Shown: piece by piece, positions 1 to 12,800 of the stretch
How the letters are laid out: every line of letters begins with the position of its first letter
How positions within the stretch are numbered: the first letter of the stretch is position 1
Assembly (NCBI GenBank): GCA_014843695.1
Contig: CM026402.1
Location: forward strand, 13,337,788-13,401,787
Length of the DNA stretch: 64,000 nt
Source: Archivesica marissinica
Lineage: Eukaryota; Mollusca; Bivalvia; Venerida; Vesicomyidae
Direction: 5' to 3'
The notes under the pieces: model-generated
The model's input: only the letters and a program-made list of their open reading frames with translations
Database searches by the model: none
Told to the model about the DNA's origin: nothing
Program-made: the position numbers and the translations under genes

Positions 1-79
1 TATTTCCCGGCCAACCCTGGATCGCACGCAATGACAAACGATAAGAGGGCTGATAAGGATTGAATTATGTTTGTTCATG

Positions 80-302
80 CAAATTTATTTTCGCGCGATT
101 GCGAAACAAGTTCTTACAACTTAATATTAATCACTCTCGATACCTCATTCCTGATGGGATCCATCGCCAAGAGGGAGAGAGGCATGTGGAATTTAAATGC
201 CTTACCTAAGTGCACAATCATAACGGCTCCAGCGGGGTCGAAAACTCCGGGCCTTTCTCACCTGAAGTAAACACGCTACCACTGCGCTATCACAACTTCC
301 AA
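80..302 (-). mobile_element. tRNA-derived SINE, family A
   Basis: Reverse copy. The head GTCGTGATAGCGCAGTGG carries tRNA A-box features and GGTTCGAG-like B-box; the tail is AACTTGTTTCGCAATCG(AG)CTAAAATAAAT. The fullest copies are at 4173 and 58897. Confidence 0.8.
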
Positions 303-320
303 CATACTTTGCATCATATT

Positions 321-552
321 GTTTAAACTTTATTTATTTTACAACGATTGCGAAGCAAGTTCTAACAACTTCAATCTCATTGGCGCGGTTGAAAGCGTAA
401 ATGTGGTCATTCATGTGGGCGAAAACCGGAGCACCCGGAGAAAACCCACCTGGCGACCATCGTACCATTTCACATACTTCCCGGTCCGAGGATCGAACCC
501 GGGTTGCATTGGTGAGAAGCGAGCGTGCTAACCACTACGCTCATCGGACAGC
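321..552 (-). mobile_element. tRNA-derived SINE, family B
   Basis: Reverse copy. Head GGCTGTCCGATTAGCGCAGT, B-box GGGTTCGATCCTCGG, body with GGTGGGTTTTCTCCGGGT, tail AACTTGCTTCGCAATCGTTG-TAAAATAAATAAAG. Confidence 0.8.
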
Positions 553-661
553 CAATTGAATTATATTAGACTGGTTAGAAATGGCTACCAGTATAATTAT
601 GTTATAGTTAGAATGTATGAGAGAGTGAGAATGTGCCTGATTGTTAGTAAACTCATTGTAG

Positions 662-877
662 GCTCACCTGAAGAAGACAACGGAGCAACACCCGGATGAA
701 TTGGAGGCGTGGATCGAGCTCGCCCAGATCCTGGAGCAGTCCGATGTACAGGGAGCTCTCTCGGCATACGGTACAGCCACGCGCTTACTGAAGGAGGAAG
801 AACAGGACAACCCGCCGGAGATACTTAACAACGTAGCGGCCTTACATTTTAGGCTGGGAAATTTACAAGATGCAAAG
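662..877 (+). CDS. CTR9: CTR9 exon a (TPR)
   Basis: The acceptor is ttgtag and the donor AAG|gttggt. It gives 72 codons in phase 0, beginning [20 protein letters not shown] and ending in GNLQDAK, within the TPR array. It is preceded by two reverse-oriented SINE copies (80-552), so the true upstream exon lies outside the window. Confidence 0.93.
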
Positions 878-3800
878 GTTGGTTGAAAATTGCAACCTTA
901 CATATTGCGATGGTTTAAATGTAGCATTGTTAAATTAATAAACAGATAGCTTCCAACATTCCACATATAGTAAACGAATGCTTTCTAACATTCCACATGT
1001 ATTAAGCCGATGGTTTCCATCTCTCCACAAGTTAACTTTAATTAGAAATAAGCTATATGCATGACACTTCATGTCAAACTTAATGCTGATATACAGTATC
1101 AAGATCTATCTTGGAAATGATTTCCCCTTGTTAAACTTAGTTATCGATGAGTTCTTGGAATTGGCTGTATTATTTTTGTTATGTTATATTTCGGGTTTTA
1201 TGCCTGCATCAGCACCATTTTGGGCTATATCGCCGGCGGGCAGTTTACCTAACAACACCTTTACTGGGCAGGCTCCAGCGGTTAACCAGTACTTGGGTGC
1301 ACCAATTGTATCATTGTATTATTTATGTATAGTATAATAGAAGTTACTATATAGCTGTTTCTGAACAATCTGCCTTGAAGATGTTGTGACCCTGGACCAT
1401 TTCAATATCACGTGTTCAGGGATCATTCTAGAGGGCAATGTGGGCGAAATAGTCACCCTAGGGACCCTGACTTCGCCCTCTGGGGGCCCCACTTCTCCCT
1501 AAAAAAAATTAAAATAATTTTTTTTGGTTTTTACCATTTTCAAGCAAAATTTTGTCTAGTAAGAAGATACACTGGCCCATTATAAAGCACTCATTCTATT
1601 CAAATGTTGTATTTAATGGCTGTACTATGCATTTTAACCCTATTTTGCAGTGGTATATTAAAGAACACCATTTAAAGAAGCGATCACGCGCTTTCTCACT
1701 TCTCCCAAAATTTCTGACCTAGAATGAACCCTGGTATATTGCCCAGTTCTCCATGTACAGACAGTACATCTACTAGATGTGGACAGACAGAATCGTTCTA
1801 TTTTTTATTTCCGTGTGGGTTTTTTTTATCCCCTGCTTTCGTTAAGGAATATTATTTTGGCATTGTCCATCTGTGTACCCGTCCGCAGCCAGTTCTCAGT
1901 AACCTATATGTGGAACTTTATGAAACTTAAAACAAATAGGTATCACCATAGTGTGATTGTGCAATTGCACTTTTTATTGGTGTCGACCCAGTAACACCAA
2001 AGTTATTGCCCTTTAATTGACCTAAATATGCATCAATGTGGATACCAATTCATCGAATTTGTTTATCTTTTAGAAATACTACCAAGCCTCCTTAGAACGA
2101 TCGAGGGCCGACGCACATCTTGATGAGACGTACTACAGTGCAATATCCGTGACAACCACGTACAATCTAGCAAGGCTCCACGAAGCTACGCACGAGTACG
2201 ACGAGGCAGAGAGATTATATAAAAACATCCTCCGTGAACATCCCAACTACGTAGATTGTAAGTCATTGGCGTGTTGCGCAGTCTAAATAATTCCTCTGTC
2301 TGTGAACATCCCAACTACGTAGATTGTAAGTCATTGACGTGTTGCGCAGTGTAAATAATTCCTCTGTGAACATCCCAACTACATAGATTGTAAGTCATTG
2401 AACATCCCAACTACATAGATTGTAAGTCATTGAACATCCCAACTACATAGATTGTAAGTCATTGAACATCCCAACTACGTAGATTGTAAGTCATTGAACA
2501 TCCCAACTACGTAGATTGTAAGTCATTGAACATCCCAACTACGTAGATTGTAAGTCATTGACGTGTTGCACAGTGTAAATAATTCCTCTGTGAACATCCC
2601 AACTACGTAGATTGTAAGTCATTGAACATCCCAACTACGTAGATTGTAAGCCATTGACGTGTTGCACAGTGTAAATAATTCCTCTGTGAACATCCCAACT
2701 ACGTAGATTGTAAGTCATTGACGTGTTGCACAGTGTAAATAATTCCTCTGTGAACATCCCAACTACGTAGATTGTAAGTCATTGACGTGTTGCACAGTGT
2801 AAATAATTCCTCTGTGAACATCCCAACTACGTAGATTGTAAGTCATTGACGTGTTGCACAGTGTAAATAATTCCTTTGTGAACATCCCAACTACGTAGAT
2901 TGTAAGTCATTGACGTGTTGCACAGTGTAAATAATTCCTCTGTGAACATCCCAACTACGTAGATTGTAAGTCATTGACGTGTTGCACAGTGTAAATAATT
3001 CCTCTGTGAACATCCCAACTACGTAGATTGTAAGTCATTGACGTGTTGCACAGTGTAAATAATTCCTTTGTGAACATCCCAACTACGTAGATTGTAAGTC
3101 ATTGACGTGTTGCACAGTGTAAATAATTCCTTTGTGAACATCCCAACTACGTAGATTGTAAGTCATTGACGTGTTGCACAGTGTAAATAATTCCTCTGTG
3201 AACATCCCAACTACGTAGATTGTAAGATCATTGATGTGTCGTACAATATCAAAACAACATGCATGTAAATATGTATTCCAACATCACATGTTGTACAATA
3301 TATATTTAAATATGTCCTCTTTGGTTGAGCTGTTCTTCACTGCAGAACTTGTTGCCGGTGAAGAAGAGGTTATTGATGGCAACACCCGTCATGTAGTTTG
3401 CTATCACAGTATTGATTCATTGCTTAATTTGTCTGTTAAAAGTTTTATTTGATTTGGTATGCTACGATGTACTATCTATTTCTTAGTTTATACAAATTTA
3501 TTTTAGCTCGATTGCAAAACAAGTTCTTACAACTTATATTAATCACTCTCGAGATTGCGGTTGTTGCTACTTGTTTATTGTTGTGCTTGTTATTACCATG
3601 ATCTGCAGGTTATCTCAGACTCGGGTGTATGGCACGAGACAGAGGACAGATCTACGAAGCTTCTGATTGGTTCAAGGAGGCTCTGCAAATAAACCAGGTA
3701 ATTGACACTCCTGCCAGTTGTCAATCAAACTTGTAGATATCCAATAAAACCAGGTAATTGACACTCACGCCAGTTGTCAATCAAACTTGTAGATATCCAA

Positions 3801-6800
3801 TAAAACCAGGTAATTGACACTCACGCCAGTTGTCAATCAAACTTGTAGATATCCAATAAAACCAGGTAATTGACACTCCCACCAGTTGTCAATCAAACTT
3901 GTAGATATCCAATAAACCAGGTAATTGACACTCCCGCCAGTTGTCAATCAAACTTGTAGATATCCAATAAAACCAGGTAATTGACACTCCCGCCAGTTGT
4001 CAATCAAACTTGTAGATATCCAATAAACCAGGTAATTGACACTCCCGCCAGTTGTCAATCAAACTTGTAGATATCCAATAAAACCAGGTAATTGACACTC
4101 CCGCCAGTTGTCAATCAACTTGTAGATATCCAATAAAAGGATTGGTTTGGTTTTGTCAAGTGTAATACGCGTTCGTGGAAGTCGTGATAGCGCAGTGGAT
4201 GCGCATTCACTTCAGGTGCGAAAGGTCCGGAGTTCGAGCCCCACTGGAGCCGTTACGATTGTGCCCTTAGGCAAGGCATTTAAATTCCACATTGCCTCTT
4301 CTCTCTCCCTCGTGGCGATGGATTCCATCAGGAATGAGGTCTCGAGAGTGATTTATATAAGTTGAAATAACTTGTTTCGCAATCGAGCTAAAATAAATTT
4401 GTATAAATAAATACGCGTTAAATTTCAATAAAACCTCTTACAAATACTCTGATATAGCTGGGTTTCATGTTGTAACAGGTGCATAATACAAACTGTTCGT
4501 ATAGTGGTTCACATTCCACAGCTGTATATGAAGGTACATGTTCTGAAATTGCATATATATAAATTTTAAATTTAAGCTTTATTTATTTTACATCGATTGC
4601 GAAGCAAGTTTTAACAACTTATATTAATCACTCTCGTTGGCGCGGATGAAGGCGTTACATATGTTGTCATTCATGTGGGAGGTAACCGGAGTACCCGGAG
4701 AAAACCCACCTGTCCGATCTGGCGACAACCGTACCATCTCGCATACTTCCCAGTCCGAGGATCGAACCTGGGTTGCATTGGTGAGAAGCGATCGCACTAA
4801 CCACTGCGCTAATCCGACAGCCATATATATATAATTACACATTTGCTGATGGTATATAAATTACACAATTGAATATAAAATTAACTTATTCCCCCATTTG
4901 CATATAGAATTCCCCATTTGCCGATTGCATATAGAATTCCCCATTCGCCGATTGTATATAGAATTCCCCATTCGCCGATTGTATATAGAATTCCCCATTC
5001 GCCGATTGTATATAGAATTCCCCATTCGCCAATTGCATATAAAACTACACATTCGTCAACTGCAAATATTAACTCGCGTTATCCAATTGTATATAAAGGT
5101 ACATATTAAAAGTACTAAAGCTTAGTTGATCTATTTACTGTTATATTCGCTTGTTTAGTTGAGTTTAGTTTATACAAATTTATTTTAGCTTGATTGCGAA
5201 ACAAGTTCTTACAACTTATATTAATCACTCTCGATGACCTCATTCCTGATGGAATCCATCGCCACGAGGGAGAGAGAACAGGCAACGTGGAATTTAAATT
5301 CCTTGCCTAAGCGCACAATCGTAACTGCTCCAGCGGAGACTCGAACTCCAGGTCTTTCGCACCTGAAGCAAACGCGTTACCACTGCGCTATTACGACTTC
5401 CACTTGTTTATTTGAATTTTATGTTGATAGGATCACCCAGACGCCTGGTCATTGATCGGTAACCTCCATCTTACCAAGCAAGAGTGGGGACCAGGGCAGA
5501 AGAAGTTTGAGCGTATCTTGGCTCGGCCAGCTACCAAAGATGACGCGTATTCCCTGATTGCCCTCGGCAATGTCTGGTTGCAAACTCTACATATGCCAAT
5601 GAAAGATAAAGACAAGGTATGCGGTATTATCTTGTCCATAACATTTAACTCTACATAAAACGCTGTTAACATTTAACCCTGCAAAATTAAAGTGTTTATT
5701 ATAGTGTCACCCCAGTACTTCCCGAATCCTATCCTTGTAGGCCAGGTTGATAGGCAGTTGGTAACCATTAGTTTACTAGCTGGCAGGTCACCAGCCGGCC
5801 ATATTAACACGAACTCCTGATAAGGTTCGAACTTTCAACCTCCTGTTCCGTAGGTGGACACCTTAACCACTATGCCACGGAGATTTACAGACATCGGTAA
5901 CATTTAATTCTGCATTACACACACAAATAGTATTTCCTGCATACCGAGATGTAGTTGGACTAGAGGCGGGGCATACCGAGATGGAGGCAGGGTATACCGA
6001 GATGTAGGTTGACCAGAGGTGGGGCATACCGAGATGTAGGTTGACCAGAGGTGGGGCATTCCGAGATGTAGGTGGACTAGAGGCGGGGCACACCAAGATG
6101 TAAGTGGACTAGAGGCGGGACATACCGAGATGTAGGTTGACCAGAGGTGGGGCATACCGAGATGTAGGTGAAATAGAGGCAGGACACACCAAGATGTAAG
6201 TGGACTAGAGGCGGGGCATACCGAGATGTAAGTGGACTAGAGGCGGGGCACACCGAGATGTAAGTGGACTAGAGGCGGGGCATACCGAGATGTAGGTGGA
6301 CTAGAGGCGGGGCATACCGAGATGTAGGTGGACTAGAGGCGGGGCATACCGAGATGTAAGTGGACTAGAGGCGGGGCATACCGAGATGTAGGTGGACTAG
6401 AGGCGGGGCACACCGAGATGTAGGTGGACTAGAGGCGGGGCATACCGAGATGTAGGTGGACTAGAGGCGGGGCACACCGAGATGTAGGTGGACTAGAGGC
6501 GGGGCATACCGAGATGTAGGTGGACTAGAGGCGGGGCATACCGAGATGTAGGTGGACTAGAGGCGGGGCATACCGAGATGTAGGTGGACTAGAGGCGGGG
6601 CACACCGAGATGTAGGTGGACTAGAGGCGGGGCATACCGAGATGTAGGTGGACTAGAGGCGGGGCACACCGAGATGTAGGTGGACTAGAGGCGGGGCACA
6701 CCGAGATGTAGGTGGACTAGAGGCGGGGCATACCGAGATGTAGGTGGACTAGAGGCGGGGCATACCGAGATTCATCCAGCTTGCACAGGATGTTTGAGGT

Positions 6801-9800
6801 GTACAAAGATTTCCTTAGCCTGTTTTTCATCCACAGCCTGCTCTACCTCAGCTTTAAATATTGTTCCGATAACGTGTTCTCCAGTAATGCCCCCCAATAT
6901 GTACTATACTAGCACATCTGAACCTTTTGGCTTCAATTCCTCCAATGGTTTTGATCCAAATTATTTGGTATACGTCTTCGATATAAAGTTGATAACGCTT
7001 ATTGTCGGGACGTTTATAGATCTGACAGGTTTTTCATGGATTATGCCCCCTACTGTACTTGATATAGTGTGATAATAGCACATTTGAATCATGTGACCTC
7101 AATGCCATGTTTTCACCTGATTGAATTGAAACTATGTATACATCTCCCACATCGAGTATACAAGCTCATATTGCTGGGACATATATTGCCGGGACATACA
7201 TTGCCGGGACATATATTTCCGGGACATATTGCCATGTATGTCTATGCATATTTACTTGTAGATGTTCAATTATCTGTAATCGAAAGTATCGTGTGTTTAG
7301 TATTGACTCCAATGACAAACAAACGTCAATCCAGGAGCGCGGATGACCGTTATATGAAATCATACTTTCACTTTTGAAAGTTTGTATACCACAAAAACAC
7401 TGTTTTTTGATTCAATGATGTGTTCAAATGTATTCAGAAGGTGTAGTAGCAATGCATTTATACATGAAATAATGCATTTTATTTGCTTTTTGTGATGTAA
7501 TGTCGCTTTAACTCTGTTACAACACTTGACATCTTCAACATCTATTAAACCAATGCTAAATAGCATTAATTTTGTTAAAGCCATTTTAGGAGGCATGTGT
7601 GTATCACACAATATTGACATCTTTCATCATGTTTGTGCAAGAACTCACACAAAGGTCATACATGTGTTAAAATATTATTTGGATACATTAATAATCTTTG
7701 AATATTTTGCAGCAAAAACGCCACCAGGACCGAGCCCTCGCTATGTATAAACAGGTGCTTAGAAACGATGACAGAAACATCTGGGCTGCAAACGGAATAG
7801 GTCAGTCTGTTGTAACATATAGGTCAGTCTGTTGTAACATATAGGTCAGTATGTTGTAGCATATAGGTCAGTCTGTTGTAACATATAGGTCAGTCTGTTG
7901 TAACATATAGGTCAGTCTGTTGTAACATATAGGTCAGTCTGTTGTAGCATATAGGTCAGTCTGTTGTAGCATATAGGTCAGTCTGTTGTAACATATAGGT
8001 CAGTCTGTTGTAACATATAGGTCAGTCTGTTGTAGCATATAGGTCAGTCTGTTGTAGCATATAGGTCAGTCTGTTGTAACATATAGGTCAGTCTGTTGTA
8101 ACATATAGGTCAGTCTGTTGTAACATATAGGTCAGTCTGTTGTAACATATAGGTCAGTCTGTTGTAGCATATAGGTCAGTCTGTTGTAACATATAGGCCA
8201 GTCTGTTGTAACATATAGGTCAGTCTGTTGTAACATATAGGTCAGTCTGTTGTAACATATAGGTCAGTCTGTTGTAACATATAGGTCAGTCTGTTGTAAC
8301 ATGAATAAGTTTGGATTGTGTTATAGGTCGGTATCAGTGGATAATAAGTGGATCTTGAGATCAATGTGCAAGGTGACAATGACCTTGATTTTGCTCAATA
8401 ACTTCACGCATTGGGTGTACTTATACACTGTGTATGGTAGTCTGGTAGCCTGGGTGCCAGTCTGTCGATTTTTAACTTCTGGCAAAATGACAGCCTGGGG
8501 AAACTTGATTTCCGATTGTAGCGCCATCAACTTACACCCGATTTGTGTAGATTTGAAGAATGACAACTCTGTTCTACAAGATAATATCGCTAAATATAGA
8601 AACGGAATTCTATCAGAAATCGCCGAACAGGCACGATTATACATGATCATTTCCGAATATACATGAATGCTCCCGTAGACTCATTTACATTGGAAACATA
8701 ATTTCCCGTTTCTGTGTTATATCGACGAGATGGCGTTTAGATGGTAATGGGTCGATTCGGCGTAATTGAACTAAGGACGACTTAAATATTGAGTAAATAT
8801 TTCAAATCATATGCACAATGACGGCCAATTATAAAGTTTTATCAACATTGCAGTACCTTGCTTTCAATTCAAGTACGTCATTAATTAAGCCACTTGCTAA
8901 TAGTAGGTATCCCAGCTAAAAAATTCAGAGGTGGAAAAGAAGAAAACAAAGAATGCCATGTGAAAGCCACTGTGATTTGATGAACAACACAATTTATTGC
9001 ATGTAAATCGGTTAAGTGGTTACAAAATTATAACATTTTAAAGATGAACATATACGGCGTGTAAAATAGCATGTAAAAAATTCATTTTTTGTCACTTTTA
9101 ACCTAGGACACACAAAAAACTGAGATACAGTTGTCATATTTTGAGACAGTATTACCCTGCATATTCTTAATGAGATGCAATAAGCATATGGGTCACATCT
9201 TCATTATTATGTGAGGGAGTTGTATGCAGATTTAGAAAAAAACATCAATATAACAATTTTTGATAAATGTCCAACAACAATATTGGCGAGTCACCTTACT
9301 GATAATCATACATAATATGCACACACTATAATCTACATACAAGATTATCAGGTGAGTTTGCAAGTCACACGACTAGTACTAGTATCCTAAAGTTTTGAGC
9401 AAAAGTCACACAATCAAAATGCATGTATCTATGTTAGCATCCGGAGAGAAATATATCTCGCAGTACTGTTTATACAGTTCTTTCAAATAATCAAAATCCT
9501 CAACTGACCATGTTCTTCCATTTGCTGATAAAACACCAAAATCTGACGCAAAAACAAATTTTGCATCAATTGTATCCACGTCTTCTACCTGAGGCCATTT
9601 AAAAATGTTTTTATAACCTCGTTTCAAAAACTGAACCGTCCCCTCCTTCTCACCATCAATACTAACAACTTCACCAATAAAAAATTCCTGTTCATAGGCG
9701 ACAGCCACCCATACACCTTGACGAGTAAACTTAAAGTTAAAAGCCTGTAATGTGTTTGAAATCTTACGTTTTTTATTACTATTCAAACTGACAGGTGCTG

Positions 9801-12800
9801 TTTTTCCCCTCTTTTTCCCACTAGGTCCAGCGTCATTCCCTGCGACTGTCGGTGTCACTTCTGAATCAATCGTCTCTTCATTACCCACATGTAAATCACT
9901 TGGCAAACTGGACACAGAAAGTACTGCCACTAAATCCTCTCAAATCTTTCAACACTTTTTTACCAAAAACAAGCCTACTGTCTTTAACACCCAGGACCAT
10001 CTTTAAATACCTGATCTCGTCTTTAATAGCGTCCAACCTTTGTTTATCTGCCTGAAATTTTTTAAGTAATTTTTCTACGTCTTTTGGAGAAGTACAAGGA
10101 CCACCATGACCTTTAACAGCATTCACAATTTTGTTCTTATTTTCTGCACTTCTGGCCTCCTTTTCCTGTTTTAACCTATATGTTTCATCCAAAACACGCT
10201 TCGCAGGTGTAACAGTGTGCCATCACCTGTAGTAAAAAAACTAAACAAGTATAAAAACTTTGGCAAAACAGATATATAATGTCACTATCTATACAAAACA
10301 AACCCAGTATCAGTGGTATCATGAAATATTTGATAATGGCATTGAGGAAGCAGCCACCACTGATAACAAATTAAGAGAGTTTCAATTAAAGTTAATTCAC
10401 AGAATATTACCAACAAATCAGCTACCAGTGGAAGATGGGAAGCAATACTAAGTAAAGTTAACTATTAATACTATATAATAGTAACCATGCATCTACATAA
10501 AATACAGAGCAAAGCTGATGTGACAATATTTCTTTTTATTTGTGTATGTCTATGTAAATGTATATACATGTATGTGCATGTAAATACACACAAACATTAT
10601 AATATTCCTGAGTAGGCTATGTGTGTATGTTTGTTTATAATCTGTATTTTGTAGATAGTATGATTGTTTTTGTCAATTAAAATTATTTTTTTTAAAATTG
10701 TGGTTCAAAAATATTTTTTAATTTTAATACATCAATCACAAGCACAAATACAACTAAAATATATAGATACAGCCTATGGTGAACCCTAGTATATTTATTG
10801 ATGTTATCATATATATCTAGCATATATATCAATAAATTATAATCTGTGTGTGCATAACCATGTACAAACGAAATTAGGTGACGCACGAAAATGGGCACTG
10901 TACACACACACACACACGGCTTTGAAAATCGGACTGATTCTGTACAATTTGTATAAGTTGAACAAAATAACTACACAATTACATTACATAAGTAACTTAG
11001 GTAGCGAGATTTGATCGGATTGAAGATAAATAATGTACAATAATAAATGCAGGATCGTAAAACAACAGCACCTCGGCCGTCTCTCAACACACACACGTTG
11101 AATATTTTTGTAAACATAGAGGCTGTCCAGATACCCCAGTAGTATATTGATATTTAAAATCACAATTCCGTTATTTAAACACACAGTTATGAACTATAAA
11201 GTATTTCCAACAAATATACGTACGTATGTCTTCAAATACAGCAGAAAATGCGGCTTCCTGCGAGTCCATGTGATCGTCCTCGCCAGTGGAAAAATTCGGC
11301 CATTTTATCGGTGCGTTGGAATGTCAACGCGGAGTAATGAAGCTAGTCATGTTTCACGCGCCGGCGCTTTGTAGCATTATCGAGTACATTGGTAAATTAT
11401 ATCTCATCGTTTTCTTCGATAACTGAGCTTTATTTTTATATAAATTTCAAGACTATTGATAGCTGATTTGATGTTGAATTTATTGAACAAAAATTTGAAA
11501 AAGCTTTTACAAACAGTTATCGTCAACGTATCCGAATAATTTGTATACGAAACTAAAGCAACACATGTGTGCTATCTGATAGTACTATTTATAGAGCTTA
11601 CTTTGTTATGGCTTGTGACCGCGAGTAGAAAATACGAACATGTAATTTTCTGAAAAATTTATGACGTTCCCGGCCGGCGGAATGTGATTACAGTTGGGTG
11701 TAAATAACTATTGTGCGCTCACTAACACAACATGACACTTAAAATAAATTATACGTTGTAAAAGAGAAGACATTGGGCGTCATGTACATATATTTTTTAT
11801 TGTATAATACGACTGGGTTACACAGATATGGCAATTTAAAAATGACTGAATGTTATGCTGTGGGCGTGTGTTCCACAGTGTGAGTAGGCTTTACTGGGAT
11901 ACCTACTAATAGGCATATTAATAGGATTAATGCGAGTCAATAATTACACGGACAATCCCCTTAGTTTCCCCAGGCATTGATATCATCAGAAACTCAATAC
12001 GGCCCAATTAATAGTCTGAGTTAAAAAATATTTATTTGACTGACCAGGCAAAATATATCGACGCCTGTTCCGAGGCTAGTAGTCTGGTAGAAATGAGCGG
12101 TTCTAACTGATCATGTAACTGTGTTACCAGGTTGCGTGTTGGCCCACAAGGGTTGCATCAATGAAGCAAGAGATGTGTTTGCCCAGGTGCGGGAAGCCAC
12201 GGCTGATTTCTGCGATGTATGGTTGAATATCGCACACATCTACGTGGAACAAAAGCAGTATGTGGCGGCTGTACAGATGGTGAGTTACTACGTGATCTGC
12301 TTTATGTATATAGCCCAGCTGTACAGATGGTGAGTTACTACGTGATCTGCTTCATGTATATAGCCCGGCTGTACAGATGGTGAGTTACTACGTGATCTGC
12401 TTTATGTATATAGCCCGGCTGTACAGATGGTGAGTTACTACGTGATCTGCTTCATGTATATAGCCCGGCTGTACAGATGGTGAGTTACTACGTGATCTGC
12501 TTCATGTATATAGCCTGGCTGTACAGATGGTGAGTTACTACGTGATCTGCTTCATGTATATAGCCCGGCTGTACAGATGGTGAGTTACTACGTGATCTGC
12601 TTCATGTATATAGCCCGGCTGTACAGATGGTGAGTTACTACGTGATCTGCTTCATGTATATAGCCCGGTTGTACAGATGGTGAGTTACTACGTGATCTGC
12701 TTTATGTATATAGCCCGGCTGTACGAACACTCCAGCCGTGTTCCGGCATATTTCTTTAGCCCATCCAAAACCAAGTAACTGACATGGACTGGTGCATAAT

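Noticed and set aside
2235..3226. CRISPR-like array (regular repeats)
   Set aside because: Units are contiguous without unique spacers, in a eukaryotic intron.
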